Shown here one piece after another: positions 8,540 to 17,299 of a stretch of 64,000 nucleotides of DNA. The DNA is from Halobaculum sp. MBLA0147 (GTDB lineage: Archaea; Halobacteriota; Halobacteria; Halobacteriales; Haloferacaceae), in the NCBI RefSeq assembly GCF_041361345.1, contig NZ_JBGKAD010000005.1, positions 156,337 to 220,336 on the forward strand. The letters are read 5' to 3'. Each line of letters starts with the position of its first letter. Position 1 is the stretch's first letter. A program made the translations under genes and the position numbers. The notes under the pieces are model-generated. The model ran no database searches. It was given only the letters and a program-made list of their open reading frames with translations, and was not told the DNA's origin.

Positions 8540-8742
8540 GGGACCTGTCAGAATTGGTTACTCATGTCTGTGTTAGTAGGATTAGAAAATTTAGCTGAAA
8601 TAATCAAACATAACTTATGTAAGCAAAATAAAATAATTTCATCCTAATCACCCGGCAGCTTCCATATCCACCGATCAGACAACTCACAGGGCAGTGAGCG
8701 ACCTCGCTGGATTTAACAGGTTTCCTACAATCGTGTCCCGTT
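8540..8742 (+). promoter_or_regulatory. AT-rich intergenic region and promoter of the surface operon
   Basis: About 100 bp at 8555-8650 are strikingly AT-rich (for example AAAATAAAATAATTTC). Closer to the gene, GATTTAACA at 8710-8718 lies about 30 nt before the GTG at 8743 and fits a TATA box. The AT-rich block might also serve the nearby origin. Confidence 0.5.
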
Positions 8743-10263
8743 GTGACGGATACTGAACAAAACTGCACCGAGAGTCGACGGCAGTGGCTCCAGACACTCG
8801 GTGTCATTGGGGTCACAGGGGTAGCTGGCGTCGGTCTCGGAGCGACTGATGCGTCAGCAGAACAGCGTGGGTCACCAACAGGGAAGACAACCAACAGAGA
8901 TGAGCCGAGCGTCGCACCTACTGGTGGCGCTTCGATGCTCAGGTACGACGCGGCGAACACGGGCCATGTCCCTGGCGGCTCTGTGCCTACTGAGGGTGTC
9001 GAAGCACAGTGGACGTTCGACACCGAGAGCAAGGTAACTACACAACCCATCATCGTCGATGGAACAGTCTTCGTCGGCACCACCGGTGGGACGCTGTACG
9101 CACTGGACGCACAGACGGGTGCCGAGCAGTGGTCTCGAAACCACGATGAGTCACTAGACTCTGGGCCCGTTGTCTCCGGTGGACTCGTCTACGTCCCGGC
9201 CGGCAGTAGACTCCTCGCGTACTCTGCGGCGACGGGTGACGGTCAGTTCGCGGTCGATGTCGGTGGCCAAGTCGGAACGCCGACAGTGTCCGACGGAACT
9301 CTGTACACCCGCAGCGGTGGCAAACTGTACGCGATCGACGCAACGGGTGGTGAGGTACAGTGGAGCGGCGGTTCGTTTGAAAACAATCTTAGCGCAGCAC
9401 GAAACGACGAACTCGCCGTGACCGTCTCTGACGGGAGCGTGTACGTGATGTATCCCAATGACGACTACGGCGGTGATGTCTACCTGTCGTCGTTCACTGC
9501 GGACCCGACAGCTGAGTCACCGGAGCGGGAGTGGCAAACCGAATTAGAATACGCCGATGATGATATAAACTTCGACACGACCGTGACAGCGGTGGATGGG
9601 AGCCTCTACGCCGGCTTGTGGGCCGGTGGCGAAACACAGGGTGTCGTCGCACTCAACGCTGCGAGTGGATCAGTGGAGTGGCGATACACGGACATCAGCA
9701 ACGTCCGCACGTACCCGACAGCGACAGCTGACACCGTGTACGCGGCTGCGACCGGCGAATTGGTTGGGATCGATCCAGCACTGGGAACGGCGAAGTGGTC
9801 GACCGATCTCTCCGGGAACCCAACCTCACCGATTCTCGTCGGGGACACACTGATCTTCGGATCGTCTGATAATAATGTGTACGCGTACGACACGGAGGGA
9901 GAGCAACGATGGTCGTTCGCGACGGGGAACAACGTCGTCGCACCACCTGTGGCGGTCGACGGCACTGTGTACACTGCGAGTACGGACGGACTTGTATACG
10001 CACTCCAAGGGGCCGATACGACACCGGACGCGCCAGACGTGACCGGTGACGGGAACGTCGCCACAGATCCCGACGGTGACGGTCTCTTTGAGGACGTGAA
10101 CGGAGACGGTGAGTTCTCCGTGGTCGACGTGCAGGCGTTGTTCGCGAACCTCGACTCGGCGGCCGTACAGGATAACCCCGAGTTGTTCGACTTCAACGGA
10201 GACGGTCAGGTGGACGTGACAGACGTGCAAGCACTGTTCGCGTCACTCCAAGAGGAGGGGTGA
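8743..10263 (+). CDS. Tat-exported PQQ-like beta-propeller with dockerin-like tail
   Basis: A 506-aa protein with a GTG start. The twin-arginine signal (S-R-R-Q-W-L-Q and a hydrophobic stretch) covers about residues 10-40. A propeller (about 60-425) is built of repeats such as DGTVYVGTTGGTLYALDAQTG, the PQQ/WD-like (BamB) pattern. The C-terminus has two Ca-binding loops (DPDGDGLFEDVNGDG and DFNGDGQVDVTD), each followed by VQALFA, typical of type I dockerins. First gene of a three-gene operon; the next gene starts immediately after its stop and encodes cohesin-like domains, so the two may bind on the cell surface (inference). Confidence 0.85.
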   Translation: MTDTEQNCTESRRQWLQTLGVIGVTGVAGVGLGATDASAEQRGSPTGKTTNRDEPSVAPTGGASMLRYDAANTGHVPGGSVPTEGVEAQWTFDTESKVTTQPIIVDGTVFVGTTGGTLYALDAQTGAEQWSRNHDESLDSGPVVSGGLVYVPAGSRLLAYSAATGDGQFAVDVGGQVGTPTVSDGTLYTRSGGKLYAIDATGGEVQWSGGSFENNLSAARNDELAVTVSDGSVYVMYPNDDYGGDVYLSSFTADPTAESPEREWQTELEYADDDINFDTTVTAVDGSLYAGLWAGGETQGVVALNAASGSVEWRYTDISNVRTYPTATADTVYAAATGELVGIDPALGTAKWSTDLSGNPTSPILVGDTLIFGSSDNNVYAYDTEGEQRWSFATGNNVVAPPVAVDGTVYTASTDGLVYALQGADTTPDAPDVTGDGNVATDPDGDGLFEDVNGDGEFSVVDVQALFANLDSAAVQDNPELFDFNGDGQVDVTDVQALFASLQEEG

Positions 10264-12213
10264 TTGACGGTGTCGATTACATCACATACGGGACAGCGTT
10301 TGCTTGTCGCCGTCGTGGTCGGTCTCGTCGTCGCTTCGACTGCTGGAGTTCCGCTGGTCTCCGCGACACAGGGACCGAGTCATACGATCGTGTCAGATGA
10401 TTCTGCAGCAGCGAGCACGGCAGCCGGCTCGACGAATGTCGAGCTTACGCCTGCTAACATTGAGCTGACCGACGGAGAGACACAGACACTCGAGATTGTT
10501 GTCGACGACGCAGATGGTGGAGTCGGTGCCGTGACGACAACGGTGTCGACCGACAGTGACGCGGTCGAGATTGAGTCGGCGACGCTCCTTGGCGATCCAG
10601 GGACCTCGGACGTGACAGTCGCCGACGACGGGTCAAGTGCAACGCTCCGTGGTGCGCTGATGAACACTTCTGACGACGGATCGGTGACGGTTGCCGAGGT
10701 GACGATCAGTGCGAGTGAGCCTGGTAACGCGACGCTTGACCTATCGGTGTCGGCGTTGGGTGACGAGGATGGAGACCCCTACGATGTCGCCGCGACGCTC
10801 GGGTCGTCGGTCACGGTGTTGGACGCGACAGACACCGTCTCGTTGTCTGTCACGGCGAACCGATCGGCAGTAACGGTCGGTGATACGGTCGGCTTCACTG
10901 TCACACGGGAGGATACCGATGTCCGAGTTGCCGCGACAGTGACGGTCGGTGACCAGACGTTCGAGACGGGGATTGACGGCGTCGCCGAGGTCGAGATTCG
11001 AGAGGCCACGACCGACGCAGGTGCAGTGACAGCCGTCGCGAGCAAGGCCGACACGGACGACACCCAGTTCGCAGAGGACTCGGTCACGATCCCAGTTGAG
11101 GAGTCGGATGAGTCGTCAGACGGTGGTGAGACCACAGTCAGACTGAGTCCGACGAGCGGCGAGACGGCCGTCGGCGCGGAGACGACGTTCTCGGTCGTCG
11201 TGGACCGCACTACGAACGGTGTCGGTGCGATCGATGCGACGGTCTCTGTCGACAGTGAGGCGCAGATCGACGGGGTCGAGGTAGCGGGTGACCCTGGCAC
11301 GTCGAACGTCACCGTATCCGACGACGGTGAACGTGCGTCCATCGAGGCTGCACTGATGGACACGGCCGACGACGGCGAAGTGACGGTCGCGAATGTCACT
11401 GTCACTGGAGTCGAACCAGGTGATGCCACAGTCGATGTCGCAGTCGCCGCGCTGGGTGACGAAGCTGGGAACAGCTACACCGTCACTGCGACGCCCGCCG
11501 CCAGACTCGCGGTCGTCGAAGGCGGATCTGACAACGGTGAAGACGAGTCCGACGGCAGCGAAGATGGAACTGATGGGGACGACACGGACTCGGGTGACGA
11601 CGAGACCAATAGTGTCGTTGATGCGGGACCTACAACGACTGTCGTGGTGACTGTCGACGCACTCCCGGATGGGTTCGAGAAGGCGAGTGTCGTTGTCGAG
11701 ACGAGTCGTCCCACAACGGTCCAGACTGTAAGTCCTGCACTGGTCTCTGATGGACAAACCCGCATCGTCGAACAGGCGAACGAGTCGCGGACAACCCGTC
11801 TCCAGTTCGTCGACTTGGCCGGGGCCGTTGAGGAAACGAGTAGTTCCGAAACACTCGTCACACTCACGTACACCGGCGCGCTCGACGAGGAGAACGTGAG
11901 CCTCCGTGTACCCTCGTTCCAAGACGATGACGGGGAGACACTCTCACCAGATCTGATGACACTCTCCGTGTCGACAGGTGGTGTGTTCCCGGCACCGTTG
12001 CCGACCGTCGGCAGTGGTGCTCCGCCACGCGACCTCGATGGGGATGGATTGTACGAAGATGTCGACGGTGACGGCGGCACAGACTTCGACGACGCCATCG
12101 CGCTGGCGTTCGTCTCGCCGGACACACTGAACGCCGAACAGGTAACGGCCCTCGACTTCGACGGCGACGGGGACCTCGACATCGACGACGCCATCGCACT
12201 CGCATTCGAATGA
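10264..12213 (+). CDS. Cohesin-like repeat protein with dockerin-like tail
   Basis: A 649-aa secreted protein. The start is TTG at 10264 or GTG at 10270, directly after the previous stop. A signal peptide covers about residues 10-37. Two similar beta-domains (about 60-180 and 295-405) show the cohesin-like pattern V-G-A-[IV]-x-x-T-V-S, G-D-P-G-T-S-[DN]-V-T-V and L-G-D-E. An Ig-like segment lies between them, and an acidic Asp/Ser linker precedes a third beta-domain. The tail has two dockerin-like loops (DLDGDGLYEDVDGDG and DFDGDGDLDIDD) with D-A-I-A-L-A-F. Carrying both module types on one chain resembles a scaffoldin. Whether binding is between molecules of this operon is unknown. Confidence 0.75.
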   Translation: MTVSITSHTGQRLLVAVVVGLVVASTAGVPLVSATQGPSHTIVSDDSAAASTAAGSTNVELTPANIELTDGETQTLEIVVDDADGGVGAVTTTVSTDSDAVEIESATLLGDPGTSDVTVADDGSSATLRGALMNTSDDGSVTVAEVTISASEPGNATLDLSVSALGDEDGDPYDVAATLGSSVTVLDATDTVSLSVTANRSAVTVGDTVGFTVTREDTDVRVAATVTVGDQTFETGIDGVAEVEIREATTDAGAVTAVASKADTDDTQFAEDSVTIPVEESDESSDGGETTVRLSPTSGETAVGAETTFSVVVDRTTNGVGAIDATVSVDSEAQIDGVEVAGDPGTSNVTVSDDGERASIEAALMDTADDGEVTVANVTVTGVEPGDATVDVAVAALGDEAGNSYTVTATPAARLAVVEGGSDNGEDESDGSEDGTDGDDTDSGDDETNSVVDAGPTTTVVVTVDALPDGFEKASVVVETSRPTTVQTVSPALVSDGQTRIVEQANESRTTRLQFVDLAGAVEETSSSETLVTLTYTGALDEENVSLRVPSFQDDDGETLSPDLMTLSVSTGGVFPAPLPTVGSGAPPRDLDGDGLYEDVDGDGGTDFDDAIALAFVSPDTLNAEQVTALDFDGDGDLDIDDAIALAFE

Positions 12214-12833
12214 GCCACGATCACCACACACCTCGATCAACAGACGGTGCACAGCCTGTCGAGACGAACGAGAGGCGAACTGAGCAGACGCCGACGGACG
12301 GTTCCGACTCGACTACTGCGGCAGGTCACTCCGGTGAGACCACCGCAGTAACGCGGCGGGCGACGCTCGCGGCAGGTGTCGGAGCGATACTCGGTGTGAG
12401 TGGCTGTCTCGGGTTCGGTCCCGACGGTGGTGACGGAACGCCTGCCGCCGACAGTGCCACGGCGACACCGACGGACTCGACGAGTCCCGCAGTCGAAGTA
12501 CAACTCGAGAGCGCACCAGACGGGGTACAGAAGTTCGCGTTCAGCGTCAGTCACGACAGTGTGGAACTCACGAGTGTCGACGCCGGAGCGATCGACGGTG
12601 AGGAGTTCCAGATCGTCGAAGGCGGCTCGGGCTCACAGCGGGTCCGCGTTCGCGGTGCGGACCTGTCACAGTCGGTGCAAGGGCGCTCGGAGCCGGTGTC
12701 GTTGTTCACACTGACGTTCGCCGAAGCGGTGGATCCGTCGAACCTCTCGATCTCTGCGGACGTGTTGGTCGCAGACAACGGGAATTCGCTAACGGATCGG
12801 TGGACGGTCCAGTCGACGACACCCCCAGGGTGA
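12210..12833 (+). CDS. Tat lipoprotein with a cohesin-like beta-domain
   Basis: A 207-aa protein whose ATG overlaps the previous stop (ATGA). A long Ser/Thr-rich N-terminus precedes T-R-R-A-T-L and a hydrophobic stretch ending in the lipobox S-G-C, so it should be a Tat-exported lipoprotein. The C-terminal domain (V-E-V-Q-L-E-S-A-P-D-G, then L-T-F-A-E-A-V-D-P-S-N-L) resembles the third beta-domain of the preceding gene. It could anchor the other two products at the membrane (inference). Confidence 0.7.
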   Translation: MSHDHHTPRSTDGAQPVETNERRTEQTPTDGSDSTTAAGHSGETTAVTRRATLAAGVGAILGVSGCLGFGPDGGDGTPAADSATATPTDSTSPAVEVQLESAPDGVQKFAFSVSHDSVELTSVDAGAIDGEEFQIVEGGSGSQRVRVRGADLSQSVQGRSEPVSLFTLTFAEAVDPSNLSISADVLVADNGNSLTDRWTVQSTTPPG

Positions 12834-12843
12834 GGCAACTCCA

Positions 12844-14133
12844 CTACAGTGCGTGGCCGCACTCTGGGCAGAAGTCCGGAGCATCGTACTCGTCGAGGTT
12901 CGACTCACAGTCGGGACAGGTGCTGTGGGACGGCGCGAACACACGTGTTCCGTCGACGTCTGTGAGTGCGTGTACCGCCGATTTGGTCCCGACGTACAGG
13001 CCGGGATCGGCTCCAGCGAGCGCCGTGATCGGCGCGTCCGGTGTGTAGTCGAAGAGTTCGTTCCCGCGGTGATCGAAGGCGAGCAGCGAATCTCCCGCCA
13101 CGACGTACACGACATCCCCGACGGCGATCGGATCAGGTTGATCCGTCCGTCCCCCATCCAGGTCGACTGTCCACTGGTCGGAACCGTCGTGATCGACTGC
13201 AGTGAGGGTCTCCCCGCGTCTGCACGTGGAGACCAGTCGGTCGGTCGTAACGACTGGGGCGTGGTCTGCGACACAGTATCCGGACGACCAGTCGGGTGTG
13301 TCGAGACCTCGCGACAGATCGCACCGAAACAGGTCTTGTCCTTCGAACAGACGGGTTGAGATTGCATCTCTGTACCGACCGAACAGTACCTCCTCGTTCG
13401 GAACGATCGGTGGATCGAGATCACCCATCTCTGTCAGTTGCCCGACGACAGAGTGCGCCTCGACGATCGACACGCTCTTCGGAAACCACTCGTCCCCAGT
13501 CGGGACGTACACCCGTGTCCCGTTCTCGCCAGCTGTCGGGTTGACTCGGCCGGCACTGAGTGGGGAGTACACCGAGTTCGAAATCCGAGGTGCGCGCAGG
13601 GACACGCCGGCAGACCGATCACCAATCGGAAGGACTTTTACACGGCGGTCGTCGGTCTTTCCGCTGCCGACGACCGCGTAAATGTATCGGGAGTCCGGTG
13701 GGTGACAGAGCACGGACGAGGCCGACGTGTCGACGGTAGCGTCGGTCGTCCGTACGACCTGCCCCCGGTCGCCGTCGTCTCTGAGTTGTACGATTCCATC
13801 ACTGTGGGCGAGGAAGACGACCGCGTCCGCTCCATCGCACACCCCGTCGGGGACTGCCGGGCTCGAGTCGGGGAGAATCGTGAGCCCAGCCTCCGGAGCG
13901 TGGTCGGTGTACCGCCAGCGCTGTTGGCCCGTCGCTGCATCGAGAACCGAGAGCCCGTCACTGCGACCGACGTAGACACGTTCAGCGGCAACGCGGATCA
14001 TATCCGGGAGTACCGTTCCCCCTGCGAGTTGGACCGTCCACGCCGTCTCGGAACTGGGATCACGGGCAGGGTCGACGCCCGCGAGTGATCCCGTTCGTGC
14101 CGGGCCGCCTCGGTACGCAGTCCACGTGTTCAC
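12844..14133 (-). CDS. Cytoplasmic PQQ-like propeller with TRVF motif and zinc ribbon
   Basis: A 429-aa protein with a GTG start and no signal peptide. The N-terminus (MNTWTAYRGGPARTGSLAG) is typical of haloarchaeal PQQ-like propellers; repeats such as VYVGRSDGLSVLDAATGQQR follow. Near the end a linker contains G-T-R-V-F-A-P, followed directly by a C2-C2 zinc ribbon (C-P-D-C ... C-P-E-C) that closes the protein. The same order (propeller, T-x-V-F, zinc ribbon) recurs in two other genes of the island. Suggested role: a scaffold or sensor controlled by the encoded kinases (inference). Confidence 0.8.
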   Translation of the reverse strand: MNTWTAYRGGPARTGSLAGVDPARDPSSETAWTVQLAGGTVLPDMIRVAAERVYVGRSDGLSVLDAATGQQRWRYTDHAPEAGLTILPDSSPAVPDGVCDGADAVVFLAHSDGIVQLRDDGDRGQVVRTTDATVDTSASSVLCHPPDSRYIYAVVGSGKTDDRRVKVLPIGDRSAGVSLRAPRISNSVYSPLSAGRVNPTAGENGTRVYVPTGDEWFPKSVSIVEAHSVVGQLTEMGDLDPPIVPNEEVLFGRYRDAISTRLFEGQDLFRCDLSRGLDTPDWSSGYCVADHAPVVTTDRLVSTCRRGETLTAVDHDGSDQWTVDLDGGRTDQPDPIAVGDVVYVVAGDSLLAFDHRGNELFDYTPDAPITALAGADPGLYVGTKSAVHALTDVDGTRVFAPSHSTCPDCESNLDEYDAPDFCPECGHAL

Positions 14134-14287
14134 TACCGCCCCGCACTCGGCGCACCGACTTCAACGCTCGGCCAGTCATCAGATTCCGACAGTGGAGCCC
14201 AGAGTGCCCTGGAGGACTTCGAATGGGGCTTGAGATGTCAGTGCATCCAGCGATACAGTTAGGTGGGTGGCAGTCGCCGAACCACGT

Positions 14288-15400
14288 ATGCGGCGTGTCC
14301 GGATGTACAACTCGACACACAGGTTCGATATGGAGGGGGCCACTGGGCCGACAGCTTCTCCGAACGTCCGGTGGACACACGAGATCCAACGGTTGTCGGA
14401 CGTGGCGGTGTGGGACGGGCAGGTGTATTGTACGACCGAAGCTGGCAGTGTCTTCGTATTCACTCTGGACGGAGATCCACAGTGGCGCTTGGAGGTCGGT
14501 CCAAGACTGGACGGTAATCCTGCGGTCGTCGACGGGACAGTCTACCTCGGACGCGTGCACCCGCGTGGGGAAGTTGTTGCACTCGATGCAGCGACGGGGA
14601 GTGAACACTGGCGCTTCGAGACCGACGACGGCGTGCACTCGTCGCCCGCAGTCGTTGACGGCACCGTCTACGTGGGGAGTTTCGACGGGAACGTCTACGC
14701 GCTCAACGCAGCCGACGGAGCCGAACGGTGGACCACGAGTGTCAGTTCCTACGAGATCTGGTCGTCCCCGGCGGTGGTGAACGGAACTATCTACATTGGG
14801 GGTGGAAGCGACTACGTTCACGCACTCGACGGACAGACTGGGGAGGAGCGGTGGCGCGCCGAGACGGGGGGCGACGTGATGTCTTCACCGACGGTCGTCG
14901 ACGACACTGTCTTCATCGGAGACGGAAGTGTCTATGCGCTTGACGCAGCGAGTGGAACCGAACGATGGACGTTCGAGACCGACGACGGTGTGAGTTCGTC
15001 ACCGGCAGTCGTCGACGGTACCGTCTACGCCGCGGGTGGAGACGGCAGCGTGTATGCACTCGACGCCACGATCGGAACCGAACAGTGGTCCCGGGAGATC
15101 GGGGACGCCCTGTACGCTTCACCGATGGTCGTAGGTGGCACAGTCTACGTCGGTAGCAACGAACATCTGTACGCACTGAGTGTCGAATGCGGGGAAACAC
15201 AGTGGCGGTTCGACACGGGACCAGTGACAGACTCACTCGCAGTCGTCGACGACACAATCTACGTCGGTGGCGGCAACGACGTGTATGCACTAGCTGGACC
15301 GTCGACCACCGGGACGGAGGCGTACGGTACTACCTCGGGGACAGGAACGAATCACACGACCTCCGACACCGAAGTGTTCGATCCCACGTCGGATTCCTGA
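14288..15400 (+). CDS. Cytoplasmic PQQ-like propeller with C-terminal TEVF motif
   Basis: A propeller of about 370 aa without a signal peptide. At least seven repeats follow the pattern DGTVYxGS..G.VYALDA.TG.E.W, for example D-G-T-V-Y-V-G-S-F-D-G-N-V-Y-A-L. After a Thr/Gly-rich linker the protein ends in S-D-T-E-V-F-D-P-T-S-D-S, with no zinc ribbon. The start is uncertain: ATGs at 14288 and 14306 are both possible, and a frame opens further upstream. It is convergent with the HEAT gene downstream, whose C-terminal motif T-K-I-Y-D-P is nearly the same. Confidence 0.8.
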   Translation: MRRVRMYNSTHRFDMEGATGPTASPNVRWTHEIQRLSDVAVWDGQVYCTTEAGSVFVFTLDGDPQWRLEVGPRLDGNPAVVDGTVYLGRVHPRGEVVALDAATGSEHWRFETDDGVHSSPAVVDGTVYVGSFDGNVYALNAADGAERWTTSVSSYEIWSSPAVVNGTIYIGGGSDYVHALDGQTGEERWRAETGGDVMSSPTVVDDTVFIGDGSVYALDAASGTERWTFETDDGVSSSPAVVDGTVYAAGGDGSVYALDATIGTEQWSREIGDALYASPMVVGGTVYVGSNEHLYALSVECGETQWRFDTGPVTDSLAVVDDTIYVGGGNDVYALAGPSTTGTEAYGTTSGTGTNHTTSDTEVFDPTSDS

Positions 15401-15428
15401 CTCGTGTGTCGTCCGTCGGCGTCCACAG

Positions 15429-16502
15429 TCACTCCGGGTCGTAGATTTTCGTGTCGCTCGTGCTGTCTTCGATCTCGGTGTCGTCAGACCCGTCCCACAC
15501 GACTGTCTCGGACTTCTCGATCGGTTCTGTCTCGAGCGACCCAGACCCAGGGTCGGGATCGACTCGGGTCTCGGCGTCGATCTCGTCGAGCGTTGCTTCG
15601 GAGAAGTCGCACGTGTTCTCGTTCGGGTCGTCGGTGAGTGGTTCGAGCCCGTCGACGAACGTCGCCACACGACCCGGATTCACCTGCGCCACTTCGTGAA
15701 ACGTGTACACTGTGTAGTGACGGACGTACTCGTTTTGATCGCGGAGGCCCACAGACAGTGTCGCGAGGTGATCGAGAACCGCCTCTGGGTCGGTCTCGAC
15801 GATCTCCTTGACGACGAATGCAGCGAAGTTCCGAGTTTCCTCAACACTGTCCTCGATTCGGGACACGATAGCCGTGAGGTACTGTCGGACCTCTCGTGGG
15901 TGATCTCGAGCCACCTCCTTGAACGCCGACATGGCGTAGTGGCGCGTGTACTCGTTCGTGTCGTCGAGTCTGAGTGCGAGGCCGCTTAACCAATCCAGCA
16001 CGCGGGCGGGACGCTCTTTGGCGAACTGGTTGAGGGCGAACGTGACGAAGTTGCGTGTCGTCTCGTTCGGGTCGTCTAGCAGCGGTGCCAGATCCGAGAG
16101 GTATCGTCGAATCTGTCGTGGGTCTCGTTTCGACACTTCGCTGAACGTGAAGGCAGCGTAGTGGCGCGTGTACTCGTTGGGATCGTCAAGCAGCGGTGCC
16201 AGATCCGGGAAGTAGTCGGTAATTCGGTTCGGATCTACCTTCGCGGCTTCTTGGAAGATCGCGGCCGCGAGGTTACGGTTCGTCTCTTCGTTGTCGGACA
16301 ACAGCGGAGCGATGTCGTCGAGGTAGCGACGAACTCGCTGGACATCGTCGTCGGCCACTTGTTTGAGACTGTACAAGACCCCGTTTCGAATCTGCGCGTC
16401 GGGGTGATCGAGTGCTGATCGTGCCTCGTCGATGTCGACGGCTGACGGATCGCGCTCGGCCGTGTCAACTATCGACTGTACACGGTCTTTATTCATTGTC
16501 AC
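15429..16502 (-). CDS. HEAT-repeat protein with C-terminal TKIY motif
   Basis: A 357-aa all-helical repeat protein. Units of roughly 38 aa alternate between forms containing N-E-Y-T-R-H-Y-A and E-T-T-R-N-F-V, each with a P-x-x-[VI]-x-x-[YW]-L pair of helices. The acidic tail contains S-E-T-V-V-W-D and ends with S-D-T-K-I-Y-D-P-E, the island's candidate phosphothreonine motif. A second ATG two codons in is possible. Likely a protein-binding scaffold; partners unknown. Confidence 0.8.
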   Translation of the reverse strand: MTMNKDRVQSIVDTAERDPSAVDIDEARSALDHPDAQIRNGVLYSLKQVADDDVQRVRRYLDDIAPLLSDNEETNRNLAAAIFQEAAKVDPNRITDYFPDLAPLLDDPNEYTRHYAAFTFSEVSKRDPRQIRRYLSDLAPLLDDPNETTRNFVTFALNQFAKERPARVLDWLSGLALRLDDTNEYTRHYAMSAFKEVARDHPREVRQYLTAIVSRIEDSVEETRNFAAFVVKEIVETDPEAVLDHLATLSVGLRDQNEYVRHYTVYTFHEVAQVNPGRVATFVDGLEPLTDDPNENTCDFSEATLDEIDAETRVDPDPGSGSLETEPIEKSETVVWDGSDDTEIEDSTSDTKIYDPE

Positions 16503-16604
16503 TGTCCCAAACGGTGTACGACCACATTAGTGCTGTCCCGACGTCGAGAGCGAGTCCACGTATCGGCTCGCCGGTCGACCTCGTCACGGGCTCGGTCAGC
16601 TCGC

Positions 16605-17177
16605 TCACGGGAGTTCCCGACCACACTCTGGACAGAACTTCGGGCTGGCCACCGGGGTGAGATCACGACCGCACTCCGGACAGAAATTGAACGTCGCCCA
16701 CGAGTCTCGAGTCGTATCGCCACTCGACGTGTTCCCGGAAGACGACACCGAACTCTGGGTCGAACTCTCTCCGGTGAACACCTCCGTCTCGGAGTCCGTC
16801 TCGGCGCCGAACACTTCCGTGTCTCCACCCTCCTCAGTCGGCTCAAGCCACAGTGGCTCTCCGACTGCCTTTCGATTCACTTCGGTCACGCGACAGTGGA
16901 GTTCCTCGACCTCGTCGCCTCCGGCCTCGATTCGCCGAACTGTCTCATCCGGAAGGTGTTCGAACGCGACGTAGTCCGTCGTCGCGTCGAGACACGTAAG
17001 CGTGAACCGCTCACCGTCCATCGGCGTCGTCGAACCGAACTCACTGGTGTAGACGACACGGTCGAGTTCGATCGTGACTTCGTCGCCTTCGCTCACGGCG
17101 TCGACGAGTCGTTCGTTGGCCGAACTCCGACTCGACGCGAACCACGGGTTCGTGTGGTACTTCGATACGAGTGCCAT
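16605..17177 (-). CDS. Unknown domain with two TEVF motifs and double zinc-ribbon end
   Basis: A 190-aa protein when started at the ATG at 17177 (MALVSKYHTNP); upstream codons in the frame look non-coding. The N-terminal 115 aa are a beta-rich domain of unknown family (V-T-I-E-L-D-R-V-V-Y-T-S and A-T-D-Y-V-A-F-E-H-L). Then come G-D-T-E-V-F-G and S-E-T-E-V-F-T-G in a Ser/Thr/acidic linker, and a C-terminal zinc ribbon (F-C-P-E-C-G-R-D-L ... F-C-P-E-C-G-R-E-L). It lies in the same direction as the MoxR/vWA/HEAT operon, 122 bp after it. Confidence 0.75.
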   Translation of the reverse strand: MALVSKYHTNPWFASSRSSANERLVDAVSEGDEVTIELDRVVYTSEFGSTTPMDGERFTLTCLDATTDYVAFEHLPDETVRRIEAGGDEVEELHCRVTEVNRKAVGEPLWLEPTEEGGDTEVFGAETDSETEVFTGESSTQSSVSSSGNTSSGDTTRDSWATFNFCPECGRDLTPVASPKFCPECGRELP

Positions 17178-17299
17178 GGTCAGGAACTCGCCTCGCCGAA
17201 CGTTCCAGTGCTGTTCACGGGACGTGTGTCCGACGGTCGGAACTTGAACGTACCGCGTCGAGAATGGCGCTCCGTCTCGACTCGTGTCAGTATTCACCC

